Source: Sphingopyxis yananensis
GTDB lineage: Bacteria > Pseudomonadota > Alphaproteobacteria > Sphingomonadales > Sphingomonadaceae
Reading direction: 5' to 3'
DNA: 64,000 nt
Assembly (NCBI RefSeq): GCF_020687785.1
Contig: NZ_JAJEWI010000008.1
Span: forward strand, 310,001-374,000
Shown: in pieces, positions 26,508 through 34,813 of the stretch
Position numbering within the stretch: the stretch's first letter is position 1
Layout of the letters: each line of letters begins with the position of its first letter
Notes under the pieces: generated by a model
What the model saw: the letters and a program-made list of their open reading frames with translations, nothing else
The model's database searches: none
Told to the model about the DNA's origin: nothing
Position numbers and translations under genes: made by a program

Positions 26508-26974
26508 CTATTTATGGGGAGGCGGCGCGTTCACTTGGTTCCAGCGATCAATGGCGAGGCCGCGCCACATCAGCAGTTCTTCCCATTCCATCGCCAGCAG
26601 GTCGGCCAAGCGCCAATGAAAAACAAAGGCGATGTCCGCGATTATCTGTTCAATGCTCGCTCGATCTGGCTGCGCGTGCTGGCCGTCATAAAAAAACCGA
26701 TGATGATGCCCGATGCATTGGCGGCGTCTTCGACTTCCAGATTATCGGCTTCTTCTTGCGTGATCGGCGGCACGGTGATGCGCGGCAAAATGTCGAGGGT
26801 CGAGGACACGCGCGCGTTCATCAATTCCTGCATCGACAAGCCGCGCAGCTCGCCCGCCTTGGGCTTGCGCAGGGTGAGTTCATTGATGACTTGTTCGCCG
26901 CGAATGATCGGCGTCGAAAGACGCAGCTTTTCCGTCTTGGGCTGCGCAGCGGCGGGCGCGGAGACTTCGGTCAT
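26508..26974 (-). CDS. E+E' frameshift fusion (tail assembly chaperone)
   Basis: Slipping -1 on the T7 run at 26696-26690 joins E to an open -1 frame that reads through to the TAG at 26508-26510 with no stop, giving about 155 aa. The E' part (ADIAFVFHWRLADLLAMEW, then LLMWRGLAIDRWN) is an unmistakable P2 GpE'-type sequence. The nucleotide count (467 plus one re-read base = 156 codons) fits a -1 shift. This is the conserved tail-chaperone arrangement upstream of the tape measure gene. Confidence 0.85.
26642..26974 (-). CDS. P2 gpE-like tail assembly chaperone
   Basis: 110 aa. KLRLSTPIIRGEQVINELTL then KPKAGELRGLSMQELMN is typical GpE/E (tail assembly chaperone) sequence. The product serves alone and as the N-terminal part of an E-E' fusion made by -1 frameshifting at 26690-26696. 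Confidence 0.85.
   Translation of the reverse strand: MTEVSAPAAAQPKTEKLRLSTPIIRGEQVINELTLRKPKAGELRGLSMQELMNARVSSTLDILPRITVPPITQEEADNLEVEDAANASGIIIGFFMTASTRSQIERALNR
26690..26696 (-). promoter_or_regulatory. -1 frameshift slippery heptamer T-TTT-TTT
   Basis: On the minus strand the E codons read GGT TTT TTT ATG, i.e. a 7-T run followed by A, the same type as the P2 T6G slip site. The -1 frame downstream stays open into E'. Confidence 0.8.
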
Positions 26975-27097
26975 GATGTTCGTCCTTCAGAGCGGAGATA
27001 GTCCCCGCCCCAGCGCGTCCGCTCAATTGCACGCTGGGGCGAAGCTCGGGGTCAGCCTGTCCAGTTCAACAGGCTGAAGAAAAGTTGAGAGGGGAAA

Positions 27098-27604
27098 TTA
27101 CAGGCCGATGGCGGCGCGCTGCTCGGCCAAGCGGTCGACGCCATTGACGATGAAGACGAGGTTCATCTCATCCTTTTCAATCAAGGTGCGGCCATCGACG
27201 GTCAGCTTGTAATAGACGCAGACCGTCTTGACGCTTTCCTCGGTGTCATCGCCCGGCTTGCCGCTGCCCGGATCGATCTCACCGTGGCGGCCCCGCACTA
27301 CAATCTCGACCGTTTTATAGCGGCCCGTCTGATCATCCTGATAGCCACCGACCCAGCGCAGCTGCACACCGTCAATGGTGGTCATGCCGAACTGGCCATA
27401 GATTTGTTCAATCAGGCCGCTCGCCTTCCATTCAAATTCAATCGGCTCGCCGCCCATATCGATGGGAATTTCCGCATCAAAGTTACCGCGATAGCCTTCC
27501 ATCTTGCGGGCGAGCTTGGGGATCGACACTTCAGGCACAAGGCCCAGATAGCTGACGCCATCATTATACAGATTCATATTTTTGAGTTTGTGCGGCAAAG
27601 CCAT
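27098..27604 (-). CDS. P2 gpFII-like major tail tube protein
   Basis: 168 aa. MALPHKLKNMNLYNDGVSYLG begins the family signature; VSIPKLARKMEGYRGNFDAEIPIDMG and YKTVEIVVRGRHGEIDPGSGKPG follow. It forms the inner tail tube. It lies between the sheath gene and E. Confidence 0.95.
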   Translation of the reverse strand: MALPHKLKNMNLYNDGVSYLGLVPEVSIPKLARKMEGYRGNFDAEIPIDMGGEPIEFEWKASGLIEQIYGQFGMTTIDGVQLRWVGGYQDDQTGRYKTVEIVVRGRHGEIDPGSGKPGDDTEESVKTVCVYYKLTVDGRTLIEKDEMNLVFIVNGVDRLAEQRAAIGL

Positions 27605-27659
27605 GGCGGGTCACTCCGATAAATTACAAAGAAAGGCGAGCGGTCGGGGCGCCCCCGCG

Positions 27660-28796
27660 TCAGAGGCTGTCCGCCAAATTGGCGTAATATTTGTCGGTGA
27701 TCCGCTGATTGCCCTTGATATTCTCGGCGGGCGCGCAGGCGGTATAATCCCAATCAATCTCCACCTTGCCAGCGGCCAGCGCCTCGGCAGGGTTGCTGGC
27801 GGGGTCGAACCACGCCTCGGCCCCGATGATGCGGTCCTGCGCCTTCAGGCTGCGGAATTTGGCGTTGATGCTTTCGACAATATCGCGGACCAGCCCCGCC
27901 GTGATCGGCTTATCAATCGCCCATCTCAGGCCATCGGCAATCATATCTTGCAGCACTTGGCCGGTGCGCACCACGCTTTCAAAGGCGAACAAAGGCTCAT
28001 CGCTGCATGTCCGATTGCCCCAGAAACGAAAACCGTCCAGCCGCACCAAGGCGGTGACATCGGCGTCATTCAAAATGCTGACATCCGTCACATCATTGGC
28101 CAGCGTGGAAAAGCTGCGCGGATGGTCGATGCCGGTCACCCCATTGATAGCGACATTGCTGATCGTCTTGTGCCAGCCGATTTGCTGATCGAGCTTGGCG
28201 CGCAGGCCCAGCGCGCGGGCAATGGCCGATCCGGCAAAGTCGCTGGCCTCGCCATCAATCAACATCAGCTCGCGCGCGCTAAAGTCACCGCGATAGGTTG
28301 ATGCCTCGGTCACGCCCGCGCCGATGCTTTTGGCATAGGCAAAGCCGCGCAGCTTTTTCGCGGCAACCTCCAGCGCATTCGCCACCAGCTTGTTGTCATA
28401 GCCCGGCACGCCAAGGATGCGCGGCTTGATGCCATTGACGGTTTCCGCCGTCAGCAGCGCCTGCAATCCGGTGCGCGAACCATCGGCCAGACTGGTACCG
28501 ATGATATTGCTGTCCGTTTCGTCATCGTCCGCGCCTTCTTCGACGCGCACGATGGTGACGGGCGCAATCACTTGATCGCTGATCGCCGTCAGGATTTGCG
28601 CCAGATTGCCGCTGTCCCCCGCCTTGCCAACCGCGCCAGCGGCATCGGTCAGCAGCACCGGCTTATTGAGCGGGAATAGGGCGGCGTCAGCGTCGGCCGA
28701 CACAGCGACAAGGCCGATGCTGGCGGTCGAAATATCGGTCAGCGGGCGCGCCCCGCTGGTCTGTTCGACAATATGAATGCCGTGATGATAAGCCAT
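27660..28796 (-). CDS. P2 gpFI-like tail sheath protein
   Basis: 378 aa from MAYHHGIHIVEQTSGARPL at 28796. The longer open frame to 28982 lies antisense to nothing conserved and is the out-of-frame shadow of W. FRFWGNRTC, VVRTGQVLQDMI and GFAYAKSIGAG are sheath family motifs. It is the contractile sheath subunit, defining a myophage. Confidence 0.95.
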   Translation of the reverse strand: MAYHHGIHIVEQTSGARPLTDISTASIGLVAVSADADAALFPLNKPVLLTDAAGAVGKAGDSGNLAQILTAISDQVIAPVTIVRVEEGADDDETDSNIIGTSLADGSRTGLQALLTAETVNGIKPRILGVPGYDNKLVANALEVAAKKLRGFAYAKSIGAGVTEASTYRGDFSARELMLIDGEASDFAGSAIARALGLRAKLDQQIGWHKTISNVAINGVTGIDHPRSFSTLANDVTDVSILNDADVTALVRLDGFRFWGNRTCSDEPLFAFESVVRTGQVLQDMIADGLRWAIDKPITAGLVRDIVESINAKFRSLKAQDRIIGAEAWFDPASNPAEALAAGKVEIDWDYTACAPAENIKGNQRITDKYYANLADSL

Positions 28797-28810
28797 GCTT
28801 AGCCTTTCGC

Positions 28811-29152
28811 TTAGGTCGGTATGGTCAAGGAAATGGGCGGCTTGCCCGGAATGTCGGTGCGGTGCCCGTCGATGGAGAGGGTTAAGCGGCCTGATGCGCC
28901 ATCCTGCATGGACAAGCGCACACGCTCTACGCGGATGCGGTCTTCCCAGCGGCGAAGCGCGCCAGCCGTGGCGGCAATCCACAAAATAGCATTGCGCGGC
29001 GTCAGCGGCGTGTCCTGCAATTCGGGCAGGCGCGAGCCAAAGGAACGGCGATGCACGCGGGTGCCGATGCGCGTCGACAAAATGCGGCCAATCGATTGGA
29101 TGATGTCGTCGGCTTCGCTGATCGCCTCGCCCGTATATTGGTTCATGCTCAT
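28811..29152 (-). CDS. P2 gpW/gp25-like baseplate protein
   Basis: 113 aa. EADDIIQSIGRILSTRIGTRVHRRSFGSRLPEL followed by RWEDRIRVERVRLS is the GPW_gp25 lysozyme-like family core. It forms the inner baseplate wedge. The ATG overlaps the V stop by 4 nt; the sheath gene follows after 14 bp. Confidence 0.92.
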   Translation of the reverse strand: MSMNQYTGEAISEADDIIQSIGRILSTRIGTRVHRRSFGSRLPELQDTPLTPRNAILWIAATAGALRRWEDRIRVERVRLSMQDGASGRLTLSIDGHRTDIPGKPPISLTIPT

Positions 29153-29682
29153 TCCGGCGCGCCCGTCTTGGCGGGGCCGGACTGGACGTTGCCGTGGATA
29201 TGATCCTTCAGGCTGATGCCCGCACCCACAACATCGCTGTCGCCGGTCACCATGCCTGTGGCGCTTATGTCGCCGGTCACAGAAACATTGCCGCTGACCG
29301 CCATATCCCCTTCCACCACCACGCCAGCGGGCGCGGTGATGACCAGCCCGTCGCCGGTCAGGGTCATAATCAGGCCATCGGCCCCATGGATGCTGTGGGA
29401 ATGTGCCTGTGACGGCGCGGGATATTGGGTGGACGGCAGGCCGCGCAGGATGAAGCCGCCCTCTATATCCCCTTCGGGACAGATCAACACGACTTGTTCG
29501 TTAACGCTCGGCGGGGTCCATGTGCGAAACAGGCCTGCTGCGGCCTCGATCCACGGCAAGGGCGGTGACACAGTCTCGCCCGCTTCAAAGACCGCAAGGC
29601 CAGCGAGTAAATCCACCGAGCGGATCGTTCCGCGCCGGATCAGGTCGCCTATCAGGCCGTGCATGTCGTCATCTTCTTCCAT
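29149..29682 (-). CDS. P2 gpV-like baseplate spike protein
   Basis: 177 aa. An N-terminal OB-like part (MHGLIGDLIRRGTIRSVDLL) precedes a beta-helical spike with a repeated GDMAVSGNVSVTGDIS pattern and the terminal DHIHGNVQSGPAKTG, the HxH metal-tip motif of phage spikes. The ATG at 29682 is exactly 56 nt from the centre of a late activator dyad and has no clear Shine-Dalgarno, so it may be leaderless. Confidence 0.92.
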   Translation of the reverse strand: MEEDDDMHGLIGDLIRRGTIRSVDLLAGLAVFEAGETVSPPLPWIEAAAGLFRTWTPPSVNEQVVLICPEGDIEGGFILRGLPSTQYPAPSQAHSHSIHGADGLIMTLTGDGLVITAPAGVVVEGDMAVSGNVSVTGDISATGMVTGDSDVVGAGISLKDHIHGNVQSGPAKTGAPE

Positions 29683-29725
29683 GGCCGCAAATTGCCGCCA
29701 TGGATGCTTATTTTATACAGCCGCT

Positions 29726-29750
29726 ATTTGTGGCGCGGCGCACCACAAAT
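29726..29750 (-). promoter_or_regulatory. Late activator dyad 1 (V operon)
   Basis: ATTTGTGG (29726-29733), 9-nt spacer ending GCA, CCACAAAT (29743-29750). The centre, 29738, is 56 nt from the A of the V start codon at 29682. CAATTT lies at -12 to -7 from that ATG. The same dyad occurs at 33292 and 41801. Confidence 0.8.
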
Positions 29751-29755
29751 CATCT

Positions 29756-29921
29756 TTATGACTGGTCAGCCGTGATCGCCCCGCACGCAATTTTATGCGC
29801 CACGCCATTTGCCACATCGGCCACGCGGGCGGCGGTGGACAATCGCCCCGCTGGTGAAGGTGACGGACACGGTGCGGGTTTCGGGGTTATATTTGCCGAT
29901 CTTGGTTTGAACGTCGGACAT
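29756..29921 (-). pseudogene. Broken small tail-region gene
   Basis: An ATG at 29921 with a CAGGAG Shine-Dalgarno starts SDVQTKIGKYNPETRTVSVT and runs for 42 codons to the TAA at 29793-29795. In another frame the same DNA encodes AARVADVANGVAHKIACGAI then TADQS, to the TAA at 29756-29758. This reads like the missing C-terminus of the same small phage protein. I infer an internal deletion and frameshift near 29825-29840. If so the gene is inactive, or makes only the 42-residue product. Confidence 0.5.
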
Positions 29922-29924
29922 AGT

Positions 29925-30311
29925 TTATGCTCCTGTAGGGGCGACCGGCCATATGATGTCAGCCGGATCGGTGATGGTTTCGGGAAGGTCGCGCAATTGC
30001 TGGCGATAATCGGCCCATGCCGTGCGCTGTTCGCTGGTCAGCGGATAATCGGGCATTTGCGTGTGATCCGATTGACTGAGCAGATTGTCACGGCGGCTGC
30101 GCATGGATGCGAGCAGTTCATCCATGTTGATGATCGGTGTGCGCACAGTGGGGCGGCCATCTGGTCCAGCACAGATTTCAAAGCCATTCATCTGCTGCGT
30201 GAACAGGTTTTCATGCTCGGCATCGCTGATCGGCACAGCATCATCCGGCATATGGCTGTGCAGGCCGCTGTGATAAAATCCGATGGTCGAGGCGCTGAAA
30301 AAGAACGTCAT
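29925..30311 (-). CDS. Tail fibre assembly / XkdW-type protein
   Basis: 128 aa from MTFFFSASTIGFYHSGLH at 30311; a longer open frame to 30488 overlaps the fibre gene and is not likely. The C-terminus, YPLTSEQRTAWADYRQQLRD then LPETITDPADIIWP, is the signature of phage tail assembly chaperones that sit behind the fibre gene. It starts 4 bp after the fibre stop. Confidence 0.8.
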   Translation of the reverse strand: MTFFFSASTIGFYHSGLHSHMPDDAVPISDAEHENLFTQQMNGFEICAGPDGRPTVRTPIINMDELLASMRSRRDNLLSQSDHTQMPDYPLTSEQRTAWADYRQQLRDLPETITDPADIIWPVAPTGA

Positions 30312-30315
30312 GATA

Positions 30316-31791
30316 TTATCCAATGGTACCAATAGCGAAAATAACGGGAGTGGAGGCGACGGCACCGGTATTGCCGGAATAGCCGCGCATAGCGGTGCAA
30401 CGATTGGTGGCTGGCAAACCGACCAGCTGAAACCAACTGTCGGCACCGCCCGCCGCACTGGGGATGGACGTAGTGACGAAAGCGTCAAAAACCTGTGTGA
30501 ACGTCAGTGGAAAGTTCACAAACTGGCTGGTTTCTGTGTTGCCGCTGGCACCGCGCACCCATTGGATGCACAAGCCGCTGGGCAAAATCTGATAACCGCC
30601 CGCCGCCAAATTATGCGTGAAGTCCGTTTTCTTCACCAGCTCGGCCAAATGCGCGCCATCGACAGTATCCGCATCCAGTCCGCTGCCGCTGCCATCGACG
30701 CTCAACAGTTTAGCCAACACATCAGCAGCGGTATAGGTCGCGGCATTCAGCGGCGTATAGCCCAGCTTTGATATGATCTGTGCGCCGGTGAACAGCGAGG
30801 CTTGCAAGAATGCCGTCGCCTGATAGCCGTCGAGCAAATCGGCATCCAAGCCGCTGCCCGCGCCGTCCAGCCCCAGCACTTTGGCGAAGACATCAGCGGC
30901 GGTGTAGGCCGTGCTGTTTAGCGGGGTATAACCCAACCGTGCTACGATGTTGGCGTAATAGCTGCCATCCTGCCCATCGAGCAGATCGGCATCCAGCCCG
31001 CTGCCTGCCCCGTCGACGCTCAAAAGCCGCGACAGCATTTGCGCGCCGGTGAATAGCGAGGCTTGCAGAAAATCGCTGGCATGTTGCCCATCCAGCAGGT
31101 CCGCGTCCAAACCGCTGCCCGCCCCGTCTGCGCTCAGCAGCCGCGACAAGATTTGCGTGCCCGTATACAGCGATGCTTGCAAAAAGGCGCTGGCATGTTG
31201 GCCGTCCAGCAGATCGGCGTCCAAGCCGCTGCCCGCCCCGTCTTGCGCCAACAGCCATGCCATCAAGGCCAAGCGCGCTTTTTTGGGCGTCAGGGCGCGC
31301 TGATCATCCACCCCGCTGGTCGCCTCTGGCTGGGTCGCAATCTCGATCACGCCTTGCACGGTTTCGGTGGCTGGTGGGTTCAGGAAATTGGTGTCACCAA
31401 AGCTGATCAGGCTGGCGTCAACATCGACAAATTTGGCATCAATCGTCAGCAGCAACATCGCGCCCGCTGATTTTTGCATGATGATGCCCGCCTGCCCATA
31501 AATGGCAAATAAGGTGCCATCATCGGTGTACAGCGCCAAAGATCGCAGCGAATAGCTGGCGCTGCTTTCATCCCGCACAATGACATGGATGGTATCGGGC
31601 GCGGCAATGCCGCCAGACAGAGTGCTGATCCGCTTAATCTCGCCGGGTAAAACGGTTGCATCCACGCTGGGGACCACCGCCGTTGCCGATACGCCGCAAT
31701 GGCTGATGATGACCGGATCGGTGCCGGTGTTGGCGGCGTTGACCAAGGCCGCTGCGCCTGCCGCCGTCAAAATGAAGTTCACGTCCGCCAT
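30316..31791 (-). CDS. Tail fibre protein (gpH-like)
   Basis: 491 aa. The N-terminus (DVNFILTAAGAAALVNAANTG, VPVSAT-like) is that of P2 H fibre proteins. The shaft has five copies of the 14-residue motif DGAGSGLDADLLDG or a near match, at about 184, 222, 260, 309 and 366, interleaved with FLQASLFTGAQ and RLGYTPLN blocks. The C-terminal tip (about 390-491) should be the receptor-binding part. The repeats are also strong at DNA level, so recombination could change shaft length. Confidence 0.9.
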   Translation of the reverse strand: MADVNFILTAAGAAALVNAANTGTDPVIISHCGVSATAVVPSVDATVLPGEIKRISTLSGGIAAPDTIHVIVRDESSASYSLRSLALYTDDGTLFAIYGQAGIIMQKSAGAMLLLTIDAKFVDVDASLISFGDTNFLNPPATETVQGVIEIATQPEATSGVDDQRALTPKKARLALMAWLLAQDGAGSGLDADLLDGQHASAFLQASLYTGTQILSRLLSADGAGSGLDADLLDGQHASDFLQASLFTGAQMLSRLLSVDGAGSGLDADLLDGQDGSYYANIVARLGYTPLNSTAYTAADVFAKVLGLDGAGSGLDADLLDGYQATAFLQASLFTGAQIISKLGYTPLNAATYTAADVLAKLLSVDGSGSGLDADTVDGAHLAELVKKTDFTHNLAAGGYQILPSGLCIQWVRGASGNTETSQFVNFPLTFTQVFDAFVTTSIPSAAGGADSWFQLVGLPATNRCTAMRGYSGNTGAVASTPVIFAIGTIG

Positions 31792-31792
31792 A

Positions 31793-32359
31793 TTAGGATC
31801 CTCGGCTATTCAGTCGGGCATAGATGGCGGGCCGACCGCGCGTGCAAAGGCCCACGCTGGCGCGGCCCGTCAGCCCTTGGGTAAAAGTGAAATGACTGCG
31901 CACCGGCTTGGCGCGGTGGACTTCCCCAATCACCGCATCGACAAAGGCGGCGGTGACCGGCAAGCCGCCCGCGCCGGAAAGGTTCAGCACCAGATCAAAG
32001 GTGAAGGGCGCCGCGCGGGGTTCTTGCTGGTGCCATTCGCGAATGGCGACGCCGCCGCCAAAGCTTTCGACCACGCCGCGCACACTTTCCGCCGTCCCCT
32101 TGCGGCGCGCGATCTGAATGGCGCGGCGCACGCGATTGCGCTTGATCGCCACTGGCCAATCGCTGGACCAGCCATCCAACGACAATTGCCACGCCAGCCA
32201 TGGCAAATGGCCTTCGGGGCAATCGCTGGGCGACCAGAGGCTGCGCAAATGCGTTTCGATGTCGAGCAAGCGCGCGCTCGCCAGCTCCACCGCCCGTTCC
32301 AGTAGCGGGGCGTTAGGAGGCGACAGGCCCGCGCGAGAGGGGTCGGCCAGTGTGTTCAT
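31793..32359 (-). CDS. P2 gpI-like tail protein
   Basis: 188 aa. SLWSPSDCPEGHLPWLAWQLSL and RRAIQIARRKGTAESVRGVVE are typical of phage tail protein I. It is a baseplate wedge component. The ATG overlaps the J stop by 4 nt, and the fibre gene follows after 1 bp. Confidence 0.93.
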   Translation of the reverse strand: MNTLADPSRAGLSPPNAPLLERAVELASARLLDIETHLRSLWSPSDCPEGHLPWLAWQLSLDGWSSDWPVAIKRNRVRRAIQIARRKGTAESVRGVVESFGGGVAIREWHQQEPRAAPFTFDLVLNLSGAGGLPVTAAFVDAVIGEVHRAKPVRSHFTFTQGLTGRASVGLCTRGRPAIYARLNSRGS

Positions 32360-33246
32360 TCACCAATGCCCACATGGCGGATGGTGGTGCCGGTGCAATA
32401 GGCCGCCTGTGTCCGGTCAATAACCAGATCGGCGGCAGGGCTGATCAAGCGGACATTTTGCACGCCCGCCACATGCAAGGCGCGGTGCAGGCCCGATATG
32501 GTGATATCGCGGCCCATGCGAAAACTGGAGCTGATATAATCCGCAAGGCTGCGCGCAGCCTCTGCCAACACCACATCGCTGTCAGGACCAGAGAAGGTGG
32601 TGAGTTCCGCCTCCACGGCATAGGTGATGATTTGGGCCGACTGGACGCGGACATAGTCGGTCAAGGGTCGCCGCGTCTCGGCCGACAAATAGGCCAGCAC
32701 CGCCGCCACCAAATCGGGCGCAGCCGTGCCATTGCCGTCGCGTGACAAGATGGTGACCAAGACTTCCCCCGGATCAGGCGAAATGGCGCTGGCGTCCAGC
32801 ACGCGGGCATCCGCCGATAGGGCGTGATAGATATAGGCCCCTTCTGGTCCCGCCACCGAATAGCCTTCGGGGGCCAACACGATGCGGCGGCGAAAATCTT
32901 CGTCGCTTTCCCAAACCGCCGCAATGCCCTGATCGGGCACCGCTTCGCTGATCAAGAAGCGCGCCACGCCAAACACAGCCGCCAGATTGTCCAGATCGCT
33001 GCCCATCGCATGGGCCACCATCACGGCGCGCGCGGCATCATTGATCCGCTGGCGCAAGTGCTGCTCGCGATAGGAAAAGGCTTGTAACACCGCCGTTATG
33101 GGGCCGCTTTCGCGCGGGAAAAAGTCCGGTATGATGGCGCGCACCGCCGCGATATTGGCGGTCAATATCTCTTCGAAGCTCAGCTGCTCGATCAGATCGG
33201 GCGATGGCAGCTTGCTGATATCAATGGCGGTGAAACTGTCGGTCAT
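32356..33246 (-). CDS. P2 gpJ-like baseplate assembly protein
   Basis: 296 aa from MTDSFTAIDISKLPSPDLIE. AVRAIIPDFFPRESGPITAVLQ, then REQHLRQRINDAARAVMV, then GSDLDNLAAVFGV are baseplate J family motifs. The ATG at 33246 is 56 nt from the centre of a late dyad, with CCCCC rather than a Shine-Dalgarno just upstream. It heads the J-I-H-chaperone operon. Confidence 0.93.
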   Translation of the reverse strand: MTDSFTAIDISKLPSPDLIEQLSFEEILTANIAAVRAIIPDFFPRESGPITAVLQAFSYREQHLRQRINDAARAVMVAHAMGSDLDNLAAVFGVARFLISEAVPDQGIAAVWESDEDFRRRIVLAPEGYSVAGPEGAYIYHALSADARVLDASAISPDPGEVLVTILSRDGNGTAAPDLVAAVLAYLSAETRRPLTDYVRVQSAQIITYAVEAELTTFSGPDSDVVLAEAARSLADYISSSFRMGRDITISGLHRALHVAGVQNVRLISPAADLVIDRTQAAYCTGTTIRHVGIGE

Positions 33247-33291
33247 GGGGGCATCTGGCCCCATCTGCCCCGCCCGCGCACCCGCGCGCCC

Positions 33292-33314
33292 TTGTGGTAG
33301 CCAGCACCACAAAT
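33292..33314. promoter_or_regulatory. Late activator dyad 2 (J operon and lysis operon)
   Basis: TTGTGG (33292-33297), 9-nt spacer ending GCA, CCACAAAT (33307-33314). The dyad centre, 33302, is exactly 56 nt from both divergent start codons: J at 33246 and the holin-like gene at 33358. One site appears to serve two late promoters. Confidence 0.82.
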
Positions 33315-33357
33315 GGCATGGCTGGGATGTTGGCGCGCCGCCCGCAAAGCTGAGGCC

Positions 33358-33702
33358 ATGTACCAGCATCTCGATACAGCCATCGCTTGGGTGGCCTGCC
33401 TTTTCGCCGCGCTTTGCGCTGTCTGCGCGCGGCTAGCGCGTGATCTGTGGAATGTGTCCATCACCATTCCAACCGACCCGATGGAGCTAAGCCTGTGGCA
33501 ACGCAGGCGGCGCTGGATGATCTGGTCGGAAGTCGCCGCCCTGCCCTGTTTTGCCACCATCAGCCTTGCCGCCGCTCTTTATTGGGACGTGCCCATTGTT
33601 GCCGCGATCCTGATGTCCATCGCGCTGGGCGGCTTGGGCTTTGGGTTCCTGCTGAATGGATTGCAGGCCGTTATCCGCAAGAAAATGGGGATTGAGCCAT
33701 GA
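33358..33702 (+). CDS. Putative holin-like membrane protein
   Basis: 114 aa from the ATG at 33358. Three hydrophobic segments are visible: AIAWVACLFAALCAVCARLA, AALPCFATISLAAALYW and IVAAILMSIALGGLGFGFLL. It ends in a basic tail (IRKKMG). It is first of the lysis operon, directly before a small membrane protein and the endolysin, so a holin role is likely from context. The start codon is 56 nt from the late dyad centre. Confidence 0.7.
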   Translation: MYQHLDTAIAWVACLFAALCAVCARLARDLWNVSITIPTDPMELSLWQRRRRWMIWSEVAALPCFATISLAAALYWDVPIVAAILMSIALGGLGFGFLLNGLQAVIRKKMGIEP

Positions 33703-33824
33703 ATGATTGGATGATCATCGCCGCCGTCGTCAGCATCTTGGCTGCCGCCATTTGTTTCATCTTTTCCGGCCATGCCGCGCTGTGCCTGATCAAATGCGAG
33801 CATCAGGAGGGCAAGAGCCAATGA
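33699..33824 (+). CDS. Small lysis-cassette membrane protein
   Basis: 41 aa. The start overlaps the holin-like stop (ATGA) and its stop overlaps the endolysin start. One hydrophobic helix, MIIAAVVSILAAAICFIF, is followed by a short Cys-containing polar tail. It could be a second holin or antiholin; that is inferred from place and topology only. Confidence 0.65.
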   Translation: MNDWMIIAAVVSILAAAICFIFSGHAALCLIKCEHQEGKSQ

Positions 33825-34279
33825 CCGGCAAACTTTCCCCCCATTTTAGCTTGGCCGAATTTACCAAGTCCGACACGGCGCAGCGCCAAAACATTGCCAA
33901 TGTGCCCAGCACCGTCCAGATCGCGGCCATGTCTTTGCTGTGCCACCGCGTGCTGGAGCCGGTGCGAGCGCATTTTGGCAAGCCAGTGCGCATCACGTCT
34001 GGTTTCCGCAGCCCCAAGCTGTGCGTAGCCGTTGGGTCCAGCATGAACAGCCAGCATGCCAAGGGCGAGGCGGCCGATTTTGAAATTAGCGGCGTCGACA
34101 ATCTGACGGTCGCCCGCTGGATGCGCGATCATCTGCCCTTTGATCAGCTGATCTTGGAAAATTATGTCCAAGGCCAGCCGAACAGCGGCTGGATCCATGT
34201 GAGCTACCGCGAAAGCCGCCTGCGCAAAGAGGTGCTGACCTATACGCGCCGCGCCTATTTTAAGGGGCTGCTGGCATGA
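33821..34279 (+). CDS. M15-family peptidase endolysin
   Basis: 152 aa. Starts MTGKLSPHFSLAEFTKSDTA. The zinc motifs of peptidase_M15_3 are present: SSMNSQHAKGEAADFE (H-x2-G-x-A-x-D) and GWIHVSY. It should cut peptidoglycan peptide cross-bridges. No signal peptide, so it depends on the holin. It is coupled on both sides by ATGA overlaps. Confidence 0.92.
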   Translation: MTGKLSPHFSLAEFTKSDTAQRQNIANVPSTVQIAAMSLLCHRVLEPVRAHFGKPVRITSGFRSPKLCVAVGSSMNSQHAKGEAADFEISGVDNLTVARWMRDHLPFDQLILENYVQGQPNSGWIHVSYRESRLRKEVLTYTRRAYFKGLLA

Positions 34280-34671
34280 GCCGCTGGCAGATCGGCCTGC
34301 TGATCGCCGCCGCCCTGATTTTGGGCGCGTTCAAAATCTATGACAAAGGCAAGGATGCGGGCCGTGATCAGGCCAATGCCGCCTATGCCAAGCTGTTGAA
34401 GGAAGCGCAGGACAAGGTCGAAGCCAAAAACGCCGCCATCGAGCAAATCGCCCTTCATCAATTGGCCGCTGACCAGCAGCGCCAATCCACGCATCAGGAG
34501 ATTGTCCGTGAAAGCACCAAATTTATTGACCGGCCTGTTTACCGCAACCGCTGCATGGATGCTGACGGGCTGCGCATCCTCGACGATATCGCCGCCAACG
34601 CCCATGGCCAAAATTCCGCCGCACCTGATGATCGCCCCGCCGCCCCTGCCCAAGCTGCAACGCGGCCTTGA
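34276..34671 (+). CDS. Inner-membrane spanin (Rz-like)
   Basis: 131 aa. An N-terminal anchor (WQIGLLIAAALILGAF) is followed by a charged coiled-coil (AAYAKLLKEAQDKVEAKNAA) and a Pro/Ala-rich tail. This topology, directly after the endolysin and with an embedded lipoprotein gene, is that of an i-spanin. Confidence 0.85.
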   Translation: MSRWQIGLLIAAALILGAFKIYDKGKDAGRDQANAAYAKLLKEAQDKVEAKNAAIEQIALHQLAADQQRQSTHQEIVRESTKFIDRPVYRNRCMDADGLRILDDIAANAHGQNSAAPDDRPAAPAQAATRP

Positions 34672-34813
34672 TGAGCAAGGCGCAGAGGTGATGACCGGCG
34701 AGCAAGCGCTGAACAATATCGCCATGCTATATGGCGCTTATGGCGATGTGCGGGCGACGTTGATCACACTGCAGGAAGTGGTGAGGACAGCGAGCGATCT
34801 AGGAAGAATTTAA
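34508..34813 (+). CDS. Outer-membrane spanin lipoprotein (Rz1-like), nested in Rz
   Basis: 101 aa from the GTG at 34508 (a TTG at 34502 is also possible). A lipoprotein signal with lipobox LTGC (FTATAAWMLTGC) is followed by a Pro-rich stretch (PPHLMIAPPPLP). It begins out of frame inside Rz and extends 142 nt beyond it. It pairs with Rz to fuse the membranes during lysis. Confidence 0.82.
   Translation: MKAPNLLTGLFTATAAWMLTGCASSTISPPTPMAKIPPHLMIAPPPLPKLQRGLDEQGAEVMTGEQALNNIAMLYGAYGDVRATLITLQEVVRTASDLGRI

Noticed and set aside
27660..28982. A 440-aa sheath protein with N-terminal extension
   Set aside because: The region 28797-28982 codes for gpW in another frame, and sheath similarity starts at MAYHHGIHIVE.
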